This document shows positions 20,309 to 28,213 of a stretch of DNA of 64,000 nt, piece after piece (the first letter of the stretch is position 1; each line of letters opens with the position of its first letter). The stretch lies in NCBI RefSeq assembly GCF_001941825.1, contig NZ_CP019037.1:248001-312000 (forward strand). Direction: 5' to 3'. A program made the translations under genes and the position numbers. Below the pieces are notes generated by a model, which ran no database searches, was not told where the DNA came from, and was given only the letters and a program-made list of their open reading frames with translations. Origin of the DNA: Massilia putida (GTDB lineage: Bacteria; Pseudomonadota; Gammaproteobacteria; Burkholderiales; Burkholderiaceae_D).

Positions 20309-21475
20309 ATGAGCATCAGTAACAAGACAGCCATCGTTGGCGTGGGCGCCACGCCCTACTACCGGCGCGGCGAATCGCACCCGCAGACCATGAACGAGAT
20401 GGGCTGCAAGGCCATCATCGCGGCGGTGCAGGACGCCGGCCTGAACGTCAGGGACATCAACGGCTTCGCCTACTATTCCGGCGGCTTCGACACCCCGGCG
20501 CTGATGGAAACGCTGGGCATCCCGGAAGTGCGCTACTCGGCCATGGTGACCAGTGGCGGCGGCGGCTCGGTGGGCGCGGTGGGATTGGCCGCCTCGGCCA
20601 TCGTGGCCGGCATGGCCGATACCATGGTCGTGGTGTTCTGCATGCAGCAACCGGCCGGCAAGCGCTACGGATCCATCATGTCGCGCGTCGAACCGACACC
20701 CGACAAGGCCTTCTATACCTCGTCCGGCCTGGTGGGCCCCGGCCATTTCTTCGCCATGCTGGCCCGGCGCCACATGCACCTGTACGGGACCCGGCGCGAA
20801 GCCTTCGCCGAGGTGGCCATGTCCGGCCGCCTGAACGCCATGACGCGCCCTGAAGCCCGCTTCAGGACCGAGCTGACGCTGGAGGAGTACTTCAAGGCGC
20901 CGATGATCGCCGATCCCTTGTGCCGCTACGATTTCTGCCTCGAGAACGACATCGCCATCGCGGTCGTGCTGACCAGCGCCGAGCGCGCGCGCGACCTGCG
21001 CCAGAAGCCCGTCTACGTGATGGCCGCGGAACACGGCGGGCGGCGCGAGTGGGGCAGGGCGATCGCCTCGATGAACATGCCGGAAGCGTATTTCGCCTCC
21101 GGCGGCCACGCCTCGGTGGCGCAGCACCTGTACCGCGATGCCGGCATCACCCCGGCCGACGTCGACGTGGCCGAAATCTACGACCACTTTTCGCCGATGG
21201 TCGTCATGCAGCTGGAGGACTACGGCTTCTGCGAGCGCGGCGAGGGCGGGGCCTTCGTCGAAGCGGGCAATATCCGCTACCGCGGCGGCAGCATCCCGGT
21301 CAATACCCACGGCGGCAACCTGTCCGAGGCCTACGCCGTCGGCATGACGCACCTGCGCGAAGCCGTGGAGCAGATGCGCGGCACGGCCGTGAACCAGGTC
21401 GACGGCGCCGAGATCGCGCTCGTCACCGGCGGGCCGGCCTCGCTGCCGGTCAGCGGATTACTTTTGAGGAGATAA
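20309..21475 (+). CDS. Thiolase-fold lipid-transfer protein, probable Ltp-type retro-aldolase
   Basis: 388 residues from ATG 20309 (AAGGAAAG upstream); the ORF extends in frame but upstream lies in the transporter gene. SCP-x/Ltp thiolase fold. The nucleophilic thiolase cysteine after the MVTSGGGG loop (around residue 82) is absent, so a classical thiolase reaction is unlikely. Tyr291 in IYDHFSP and Tyr342 in NLSEAYAVG stand where steroid aldolase Ltp2 has its essential tyrosines. The next gene is the DUF35 partner such aldolases need. Likely reaction: retro-aldol release of a short acyl-CoA such as propionyl-CoA. The aldolase role is inference. Confidence 0.8.
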   Translation: MSISNKTAIVGVGATPYYRRGESHPQTMNEMGCKAIIAAVQDAGLNVRDINGFAYYSGGFDTPALMETLGIPEVRYSAMVTSGGGGSVGAVGLAASAIVAGMADTMVVVFCMQQPAGKRYGSIMSRVEPTPDKAFYTSSGLVGPGHFFAMLARRHMHLYGTRREAFAEVAMSGRLNAMTRPEARFRTELTLEEYFKAPMIADPLCRYDFCLENDIAIAVVLTSAERARDLRQKPVYVMAAEHGGRREWGRAIASMNMPEAYFASGGHASVAQHLYRDAGITPADVDVAEIYDHFSPMVVMQLEDYGFCERGEGGAFVEAGNIRYRGGSIPVNTHGGNLSEAYAVGMTHLREAVEQMRGTAVNQVDGAEIALVTGGPASLPVSGLLLRR

Positions 21476-21477
21476 GC

Positions 21478-21921
21478 GTGACTGAACCCGTACTCGTATC
21501 CAAGGCGCCGCCGGACAGCCTGTTCGAACTGGCGACGGACCAGTGGACCGAGCCTTACTGGCAGGCGGCGCGCGAACACCGCCTGGTGTGGCCGACCTGC
21601 ACCGCCTGCGGCGCCGCGCGCGAACTGGGGGCGCCGTTCTGCCACCATTGCCTGTCCCAGGACATCGCCTGGAAGCCGCTGTCGGGCCGCGGCACGCTGT
21701 ATTCGTACACGGTGGTGCGCTTCCCGCTGATCGAGGCGATGAACGATTGCGTGCCCTACGTGCCGGCGGTCGTCGAACTGGAAGGAGCCGGCGGCCACCG
21801 GCTGATCTCGAACGTGGTCGGTGCACCGCTCGACGCCTTGCGCGTGGGCGCGGCGGTCGAGGTAAGCTGGCACGACCGGGCCGATGGCGTGACGGTCGCG
21901 CGTTTCGTCCTGGCCGAATGA
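21478..21921 (+). CDS. DUF35 zinc-ribbon/OB-fold acyl-CoA-binding protein
   Basis: 147 residues with a GTG start at 21478, preceded by GAGGAG and 2 bases after the Ltp stop. N-terminal rubredoxin-like zinc ribbon with Cys41, Cys44, Cys55 and Cys58 (CTAC...CHHC), then an OB-fold with LSGRGTLYSYTVV. Proteins of this type bind and stabilise Ltp-family thiolases or aldolases and contribute to the acyl-CoA site. Adjacency makes a complex with the preceding protein almost certain. No MaoC-type hydratase (ChsH1-like) is present beside it. Confidence 0.87.
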   Translation: MTEPVLVSKAPPDSLFELATDQWTEPYWQAAREHRLVWPTCTACGAARELGAPFCHHCLSQDIAWKPLSGRGTLYSYTVVRFPLIEAMNDCVPYVPAVVELEGAGGHRLISNVVGAPLDALRVGAAVEVSWHDRADGVTVARFVLAE

Positions 21922-21946
21922 CAGCAGTATTCAAGGAGACAAGAAC

Positions 21947-23260
21947 ATGAACAAACGAGAAGCCGACAGGTATTTCGACCCCGATGTCGAGACCATGCCG
22001 CGCGAACAGATCGAGCAATTGCAGGAGGCGCGCATCCTGCAGCTCGTGCCCTACGCCTACCACCGCTCGCCGCTGGTGAAGGCGGTCTGGGACGACGCCG
22101 GCGTGAAGCCCACCGACATCCGCTCTCTGGCCGACTTCAAGGCCAAGGTGCCCTTCATCGACAAGGACATGATCCGCCGCTTCCGCGACCAGCACGGCGA
22201 CCCGTTCGGCGGCCTGGTCTGCACCGGCGCGCCCCACCTGCGCGGCGTCGGCTTCACGTCCGGCACCACGGGCGACCCGACGCCGCTGCCGCGGTCCGAG
22301 GACCATATCGCCCTGGTCGGACTCAAGCGCGAACTGTGGCAGATGGGCGTGCGCCCGACCGATTATTTCGCCTACGTGCTGTTCACCTTCCGCGAAGGCC
22401 TGAACGCCGACAAGTGGCTGGACTCGGGCATGCGGCCGGTCACCATCCAGCACTTGCCGAGCGAGATGCCGCACCTGGTCGAGGTGTCGCGCCAGCTGCG
22501 CCCGAAAGCGATGTTCATGCTGTCGACGCCCCTGATCATCACGCTGGACGCGTACCAGAAGAGCACCGGCGACGACCTGCGCGAGGCGTTCTCCTCCTAC
22601 CAGGGCGCCGTCTTCGGCGGCGAGCCGATGAGCCCGAACCTGCGCGCCATCGTCGAGTCCTGGGGCCTGGAAATCTTCGAGCTGAGCTCGCTGGGCGACC
22701 TGGCCACCACCATGGAGTGCAAGGCGCACGACGGCATGCACACCTGGGAAGACATCGCCCTGATCGAGCACCTCGATCCCGCCGGCGACCAGCCGGTGGC
22801 CGACGGCGAGCGCGGCGAGCTGGTGGTGACGGCGCTGATGGACGACGTGGCGCCCCTGATCCGTTACCGCACCGACGACCTGATCCGCTTCACCAGGAAG
22901 CCCTGCACCTGCGGCCGCACGCACGGCCGCATGAAGCCGCTGGGCCGCAAGGGCGACGAGATGATCATCCAGGGCCGCTCGGTGCTGCCACTCGATATCT
23001 TCCCGCTGATGCAGCAATTCCCGGAAACCTGCACCGGCCTGTTCCAGCTCGTGCGGGCCGCGCGCGAGGCCGACACGCTGCGCCTGCGCGTGGGGTATGC
23101 GCCCGCCACGCTGACCGGCAGCGAAGCGGACCTGGGCGCCCGCGTCAAGGAGGCGTTCTCGGCCGCGCTGGGCATCCCCGTCGAGGTGCAGCTGCTGCCG
23201 AACGCCGAACTGCTGAAGAACGGTCCACCCAACAAGATCCCGAGGGTCGTCAAACCATGA
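21947..23260 (+). CDS. PaaK-type phenylacetate-CoA ligase family protein
   Basis: 437 residues. Adenylate-forming enzyme of the phenylacetate-CoA ligase group: P-loop FTSGTTGDPT at 103-112, the central GGEPMSPNLRAIVE helix, GELVVTALMDDVAPLIRYRTDD, and a zinc-like CTCGRTHGRM segment. The lysine of the usual TSGTTGxPK is replaced (DPTP). It most likely converts an acid intermediate plus CoA and ATP to the acyl-CoA. Its stop overlaps the next start (ATGA at 23257). It is the only one of three successive adenylate-forming-fold proteins with a canonical TSGTTG. Confidence 0.87.
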   Translation: MNKREADRYFDPDVETMPREQIEQLQEARILQLVPYAYHRSPLVKAVWDDAGVKPTDIRSLADFKAKVPFIDKDMIRRFRDQHGDPFGGLVCTGAPHLRGVGFTSGTTGDPTPLPRSEDHIALVGLKRELWQMGVRPTDYFAYVLFTFREGLNADKWLDSGMRPVTIQHLPSEMPHLVEVSRQLRPKAMFMLSTPLIITLDAYQKSTGDDLREAFSSYQGAVFGGEPMSPNLRAIVESWGLEIFELSSLGDLATTMECKAHDGMHTWEDIALIEHLDPAGDQPVADGERGELVVTALMDDVAPLIRYRTDDLIRFTRKPCTCGRTHGRMKPLGRKGDEMIIQGRSVLPLDIFPLMQQFPETCTGLFQLVRAAREADTLRLRVGYAPATLTGSEADLGARVKEAFSAALGIPVEVQLLPNAELLKNGPPNKIPRVVKP

Positions 23261-23949
23261 GCACACAAGACTACGCAAGCTCGGCCTGCACCATGGCGGT
23301 GGGGCGCTACTTCACGGCGGACGGCAAGCGCCGCCTGCTGCCTTACTCCGCCCTGGAACTCGAGCGCTCGCGCCGCGCGATGGTGCGGGTGCTGAGCACC
23401 TTCCACTTCCGCGCGGGCAGCAACGTGCTGGTCACGGGCCTGATGGACGAAGGCGCCCAGCTCATGGGGGCGGAACGCGCCGTCATGTCCTACGGGATGG
23501 TGGTGGTATCGGCGGACTCGTCGCCCTTCGATGCCGGGCGGGTCGAATCGATCCTGCGCCGCTTCGAGCTGGTGGCGGCGATCGGCATCACCGAGGCCAC
23601 GCTGGACGGGCTGGAGCGCCTCGGCCACGATCCCGCCAGGCTGTTCGCGGACAAGATCGTCTGGGCGCGGCCGGCCGCCTACCAGCGCCTGGCGGCCTTG
23701 CCGGGCCTGAAGGTGTACCGCTGGATGGAAATCGGCCCGGCGGTCGCGCTTGAATGCCGCGAAGGCGCCGGCGTTCACATCGACCGCTTCGAGTGGACCG
23801 TCGACGAGGTCGACGGCGAGGTGGTGCTCAGCAGCCGCCTGGAGCGCGCGCACGAATTCGAGCGCCTGCACACCGGCGTTCATGGCCATGTCGTGCATGG
23901 CGTGTGCAAGTGCGGCAATCCCGATCCCCGCGTCGTCACAGGAGATTGA
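23257..23949 (+). CDS. PaaK-like accessory protein lacking the ATP-binding loop
   Basis: 230 residues, coupled to the PaaK-type ligase by an ATGA overlap. Not a familiar stand-alone family. Its layout resembles the centre and C-terminal part of PaaK proteins: VLVTGLMDEGAQL, then VYRWMEIGPAVALECREG and GEVVLSSRLERAHEFERLHTG, ending in a CKCGNPDPRV zinc-like motif comparable to the CTCGRTHGRM of its neighbour. There is no TSGTTG-type loop. It may be a regulatory or scaffold subunit for the ligase. Similarity was judged by eye. Confidence 0.5.
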   Translation: MSTQDYASSACTMAVGRYFTADGKRRLLPYSALELERSRRAMVRVLSTFHFRAGSNVLVTGLMDEGAQLMGAERAVMSYGMVVVSADSSPFDAGRVESILRRFELVAAIGITEATLDGLERLGHDPARLFADKIVWARPAAYQRLAALPGLKVYRWMEIGPAVALECREGAGVHIDRFEWTVDEVDGEVVLSSRLERAHEFERLHTGVHGHVVHGVCKCGNPDPRVVTGD

Positions 23950-23950
23950 C

Positions 23951-25486
23951 ATGAACGACTACCCGACCGTGCGCATGCACGGACTTGGCGACATCCTGCG
24001 CGAACACCGGCGTTCGCGCCCGCAGATGATCGCGGCGGTCGACGGCGACGTGCGCCTGACGTGGCCGCAGCTGGATGCGCGCGTGACGCGCCTGGCCAAT
24101 GCGCTGCGCGCGCGCGGCGTGGTCCAGGGCGAACGCGTCCTGTGGCTGGGCCAGAACTCGTTCCGGCTGCTCGAGGGACTGCTGGCGGCGGCCAAGCTGG
24201 GTGCCGTGTTCTGCCCGCTGAACTGGCGCATGAGCGGCGTCGAGATGGCGCACGCGGTGGACGACTTCAAGCCGCGCGTGGCGATCTGGCAGCAGGCCGA
24301 GATCGGTGCCGAAGTGGCGCGCTGCCGCGAACTGGCGGCCCACCGTTGCGTGTGGGTGCAGCATGACGGCGGGGACGAGCAGGGCTACGAGGCGTGGCTG
24401 GCCGCGGCCGGCGAGGACGACGACGACCTGCGCATCGACGCCGAACTGCCGGTGCTGGCCATCTACACCGCGGCCTTCGACGGCCGGCCGAACGCCGCGC
24501 TGCTGCCGCATTCGACGCTGCTGTACCAGAGCCTGATGATCGCCCATGCCGAGTCGATCACGGAGCAATCCGTCTTCCTCAATTCGGGGCCGCTGTTCCA
24601 CCTGGGGACGATGATGTCGACCCTGGCGGTATTCACCTTCGGCGGGCGCAACGTATTCCTGGCCCGGGTCGACGCCGAGGAAATGCTGCAGAACATCGCG
24701 CGCGAGCGCGTCACCCATGCGTTCGTGGCCCAGCCGACCATCGAGCAGATCCGCCGCATCAATGCCGACGGCAAGTACGACGTCAGCAGCCTGTGGTCCT
24801 CGCCGCTGGCGCCGGAATGGGCCAATCCGCTCGTGATGCCGGCCGGCGTGCCGTTCAACCGCAAGCCGACGGTCTATGGCCAGACCGAACTCATGGGCTT
24901 CGCCGTGATGGGCTGGCTGGGCGGAGAGGGTGCGGGTCGTCCTTCGCCGCTGATCCAGGTCCGGATCGCCGACGACGACGGCAAGGAACTGCCGCCGAAC
25001 ACGGTCGGCGAGATCTGCGCGCGCGGGGCGCAGGTGATGAGCGGCTATTACGATCGTTCCGACGAAAATGCGCGTCGTTCGCGCGACGGCTGGCACCGCA
25101 CCCGCGACCTCGGCAAGCGGCTCGACGACGGCTCGATCGTGTTCGTCGGCCCCAAGACCACCATGATCAAGTCCGGCGTGGAAAACATCTATCCGGCCGA
25201 AGTCGAAGCCTGCCTGCGCGGCGTCGCCGCGGTGCAGGACGTCTGCGTGATCGGGGTACCCGACCCGGTGTGGACCCAGAACGTGAAGGCGCTGGTGGTG
25301 CTCAAGCCAGGCCAGAGCGCGACCGCCGAAGCGCTGATCGAGCATTGCCGCGCCCGCATGGCGTCGTACAAGAAGCCGAAGATCGTGACCTTCGTCGAGT
25401 CGCTGCCGCGCGGCGCCGACTTCCAGCTGGACCGCGCGGCGGTCGATGCCGCGCATGGCGGTGGCGGCTACCCGTCGGCCGGCTGA
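23951..25486 (+). CDS. AMP-binding acyl-CoA synthetase-like protein with degenerate motifs
   Basis: 511 residues from ATG 23951. ANL-superfamily fold: LWLGQNSFRLLEGLLAAAKLGAVFCPLNWR, then YGQTELMG (A5), WHRTRDLG (A7-like) and KSGVENIYPAEVE. The ATP P-loop is not TSGTTGxPKG but YTAAFDGRPNAALL (172-185), and the C-terminal catalytic lysine motif (PKTxxGK) is replaced by PRGADFQLDR (486-495). Similar P-loops occur in some steroid-linked FadD-type proteins, so some activity is possible. It may instead bind acyl-CoA without activating it. The MCP gene follows after 130 bases. Confidence 0.72.
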   Translation: MNDYPTVRMHGLGDILREHRRSRPQMIAAVDGDVRLTWPQLDARVTRLANALRARGVVQGERVLWLGQNSFRLLEGLLAAAKLGAVFCPLNWRMSGVEMAHAVDDFKPRVAIWQQAEIGAEVARCRELAAHRCVWVQHDGGDEQGYEAWLAAAGEDDDDLRIDAELPVLAIYTAAFDGRPNAALLPHSTLLYQSLMIAHAESITEQSVFLNSGPLFHLGTMMSTLAVFTFGGRNVFLARVDAEEMLQNIARERVTHAFVAQPTIEQIRRINADGKYDVSSLWSSPLAPEWANPLVMPAGVPFNRKPTVYGQTELMGFAVMGWLGGEGAGRPSPLIQVRIADDDGKELPPNTVGEICARGAQVMSGYYDRSDENARRSRDGWHRTRDLGKRLDDGSIVFVGPKTTMIKSGVENIYPAEVEACLRGVAAVQDVCVIGVPDPVWTQNVKALVVLKPGQSATAEALIEHCRARMASYKKPKIVTFVESLPRGADFQLDRAAVDAAHGGGGYPSAG

Positions 25487-25616
25487 TCCAGCGCCGCCCG
25501 CGCGTTGCCTGAGCGCGCGGGGCCGGCCACACCCATACGCAGCAGCCCGCGCATCCGCCGATCGACATGGCGCGATGCGCGCGGCGCCCCACACCCATCA
25601 GAACCTGGAGACAAAC
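25487..25616 (+). other. Spacer between acyl-CoA synthetase-like and MCP genes
   Basis: 130 bases, GC-rich, with no credible gene or terminator; ends in the CTGGAG ribosome binding site for the GTG at 25617. Confidence 0.5.
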
Positions 25617-27344
25617 GTGAAACGACTTTCGATCAGGCTGCCGCGCTGGAGAGCCGCGCGGTTCATGGCCGACTGGACCATCGGGCGGCGGCTGGGCGCA
25701 GGCTTCGGCCTTACGATCCTCGGCATGGTCGCCGTGACTGCGGTCGGCACGCTGGTGCTGTACCGCGTCAACGCCGGCATCGACGTGCTGGTGCGGGAAC
25801 GCATCCCGCACGGCGTGACCATCGCCACGGTCAAGAACGACTTCCGCGACATCCAGGCAGCGGCCAACAAGATCGTGGCCATCGGGGATCCTCAGAGTAT
25901 CGGCGGCGAGCTGGCGACCATCGACCAGGCGACCCGGTTCGTGGCCGAAGGCATGGCCAAGCTGGAGAAGGCGCCGTTCCTGCGGCCGGAAGAACGGCAG
26001 CGCACGGCGGAGCTGAAGCAGGCGTATGCGGACTTCGCACCGAAACTGGCGCGTTTCGTCGCGGCGCTGAAGGACGGCGACCCGCAACAGGCCATGGAGC
26101 AGGCGCGCACCGTGCTCGACACCGAGCTGCAGCCGTCCGCCATGGCCTACCTGCAAAGCCTGGATACCATGATCGGCCAGCACGAAGAGCTCGCCGCGCA
26201 AGAGGGCGACCGTGCCAGCGAGCTGGCACGGCGCGCGCTTGTGCTCATGCTGGCGCTGACGGGCGCCGGCAGCGCCGCGGCGGTCGCGGTCGCGCTGCTG
26301 GTGTCCCGCGCGATCACCAACCCGCTGAAGCAGGCGGTGGCGGTGGCGCACACGGTGGCCGCGGGCGACCTGACCGTCGCCATTCCCGCCGGCGGCAAGG
26401 ACGAGACCGGGATGCTGCTGCGGTCCCTGAGCGAGATGAACGCCAGCCTGGCCGGCATCGTGCGCCAGGTCAGGCAGGGCACGGGCTCGATCAATGTCGC
26501 TTCCCACGAGATCGCGGCGGCCACCGCCAGCCTGTCGGCCCGCACCGAGCAGCAGGCCGACGCACTGGGCGCAAGCGCGTCCTCGCTGAACCAGTTGGCG
26601 GGCAACGTCAGCCACACTGCGGCGAATGCGGAACTGGCGCACCGGCAGGCGCAGACCGCCGCCGCAACGGCCGCCCGTGGCGGCGAGGTGGTCGCGCAGG
26701 TGGTGCAGACCATGGAACTGATCAAGCAGTCGTCCCAGCGCATCGCCGACATCATCGGGGTGGTCGACGGCATCGCGTTCCAGACCAATATCCTGGCGCT
26801 GAACGCGGCGGTGGAAGCGGCGCGCGCGGGCGACCAGGGCCGCGGCTTCGCGGTGGTGGCCGCCGAAGTACGCAACCTGGCCCACCGTTCGGCGGCGTCG
26901 GCCAAGGAAATCAAGGCGCTGATCGGCGCGTCGGTGGCGAACGTGGACGTCGGCGCCGGGCTGGTCGACAATGCGGGCCGCACCATGGACGAGGTCGTGG
27001 AATCCGTGCAGACCGTGGCACGGCTGATCGGCGACATCACCGCAGCGAGCCGCGAACAGAGCGTGGGCATCGGATCGGTCAACGAGTCGATCCGCCAGAT
27101 GGATGAGGTGACGCAGCAGAATGCGGCGATGGTGGAGGAGGCGTTCGGTGCCAGCGAGGAATTGAAATCCCAAGCACTCGCGCTGGACCGGGCCGTCGGC
27201 GTGTTCCGCGTGGATGCGCCGGCCGAAGCGGGCGAAGGGACGCCGGTGCTGCCCGGGTACGGCGGCATGCGGGCCTCGCTGGGCCTGGCTGGGTCGGCGG
27301 CCGCCGCCGATCTGCAGATGGACAAGACAGGGAGCCCCGCATGA
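25617..27344 (+). CDS. Methyl-accepting chemotaxis protein
   Basis: 575 residues from GTG 25617 (CTGGAG six bases upstream). Inner-membrane chemoreceptor: first transmembrane helix about residues 28-48, a periplasmic four-helix-bundle sensor of about 150 residues, second helix about 205-227, HAMP domain (LLVSRAITNPLKQAVAVAHTVAAGDL), then the cytoplasmic signalling domain with the conserved hairpin IAFQTNILALNAAVEAARAG. It sits inside a catabolic operon and its stop overlaps the next SDR, suggesting it senses the substrate or an intermediate. No C-terminal CheR-binding pentapeptide. Confidence 0.92.
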   Translation: MKRLSIRLPRWRAARFMADWTIGRRLGAGFGLTILGMVAVTAVGTLVLYRVNAGIDVLVRERIPHGVTIATVKNDFRDIQAAANKIVAIGDPQSIGGELATIDQATRFVAEGMAKLEKAPFLRPEERQRTAELKQAYADFAPKLARFVAALKDGDPQQAMEQARTVLDTELQPSAMAYLQSLDTMIGQHEELAAQEGDRASELARRALVLMLALTGAGSAAAVAVALLVSRAITNPLKQAVAVAHTVAAGDLTVAIPAGGKDETGMLLRSLSEMNASLAGIVRQVRQGTGSINVASHEIAAATASLSARTEQQADALGASASSLNQLAGNVSHTAANAELAHRQAQTAAATAARGGEVVAQVVQTMELIKQSSQRIADIIGVVDGIAFQTNILALNAAVEAARAGDQGRGFAVVAAEVRNLAHRSAASAKEIKALIGASVANVDVGAGLVDNAGRTMDEVVESVQTVARLIGDITAASREQSVGIGSVNESIRQMDEVTQQNAAMVEEAFGASEELKSQALALDRAVGVFRVDAPAEAGEGTPVLPGYGGMRASLGLAGSAAAADLQMDKTGSPA

Positions 27345-28129
27345 CAACGAAGCAACTTCTGCTGCAAAAGCTGTTTGGACTGGATGGGCGCACAGCGCTC
27401 GTGACCGGTGCCGGCGCCGGGATCGGACGCGAGATCGCGGGCCTGCTGGCCGACGCCGGCGCCACGGTGGCCGTCGGCGCCCGCAACGAGGCTGCGGCGC
27501 AGGGCGTGGCCGAGGCGATCGGCGCGGCCGGCGGGCGGGCGTGCGCGTTGCGCCTGGACGTCGACGACGAAGCCTCGGTGGTGTCCGCCATGGCCCTGGC
27601 CGGCGAGCGCCTGGGGCGCATCGACATCCTGGTCAACAATGCCGGCATCTTCCCGGCGGGCGCCATCCTGTCGACCAGCGGCGCCGAGTGGGACGCCATC
27701 CAGCGCACCAACCTGCGCGGCACGTTCCTGTGCCTGCGCGAGGCCGCCAGGGCCATGAAGGCGCAGGGATACGGGCGCATCATCAATATTTCGTCGAATG
27801 CGTCGATCCGTTCCTCCGTGCCCGACCGCGCGGCCTACAACGCGTCGAAGGCGGCGGTCAACCGCCTGACGGCCGACGCCGCGCTGGAGCTGGCGCCGCA
27901 CGGCATCCTGGTGAACGCCGTGCTGCCCGGACCGATCGCCACCGAAAAGCTGGAGGCCTTCGATGCCGCCGGTTCGCCGATGCGCGCGGCGGTCGCAAAG
28001 CGGATTCCGCTGGGCCGCTGGGGCACGCCGGAAGAGATCGCCGCGGCCGTGATCTACCTGGCCGGCCGCGGTGGCGATTTCGTCACCGGCCAGACCGTCG
28101 TGGTCGATGGCGGTGCGATGCTGGCCTGA
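27341..28129 (+). CDS. SDR family oxidoreductase
   Basis: 262 residues; ATG overlaps the MCP stop (ATGA at 27341). Classical short-chain dehydrogenase: cofactor motif TGAGAGIG near residue 23, NNAG near 99, catalytic Ser in NISSNAS and YNASK. Arg after the second strand (VGARNE) suggests NADP preference. Probably oxidises or reduces a hydroxyl intermediate of the pathway, for example a hydroxyacyl-CoA or ring alcohol. Last gene of the operon that begins at 13463; it converges on the reverse gene ending at 28214. Confidence 0.88.
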   Translation: MTTKQLLLQKLFGLDGRTALVTGAGAGIGREIAGLLADAGATVAVGARNEAAAQGVAEAIGAAGGRACALRLDVDDEASVVSAMALAGERLGRIDILVNNAGIFPAGAILSTSGAEWDAIQRTNLRGTFLCLREAARAMKAQGYGRIINISSNASIRSSVPDRAAYNASKAAVNRLTADAALELAPHGILVNAVLPGPIATEKLEAFDAAGSPMRAAVAKRIPLGRWGTPEEIAAAVIYLAGRGGDFVTGQTVVVDGGAMLA

Positions 28130-28213
28130 GCCGAACGGCTGGTTCCGTAAGAACACTCGCGGTGCGCGCCGCGCAAACAATCCGCGCGGCGGCGGCAAAC
28201 GACGGCCTCCGGT

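Noticed and set aside
18070..20352. 760-codon reverse ORF opposite the MMPL transporter
   Set aside because: Antisense shadow; its His/Gln/Arg-rich low-complexity translation has no family features.
20309..21475. Acetyl-CoA acetyltransferase (true thiolase)
   Set aside because: The nucleophilic cysteine loop lacks Cys, and tyrosines stand at the Ltp2 aldolase positions.
26147..28198. 683-codon reverse ORF opposite the MCP and SDR
   Set aside because: Crosses two real genes; translation is Ser/Ala-rich shadow.
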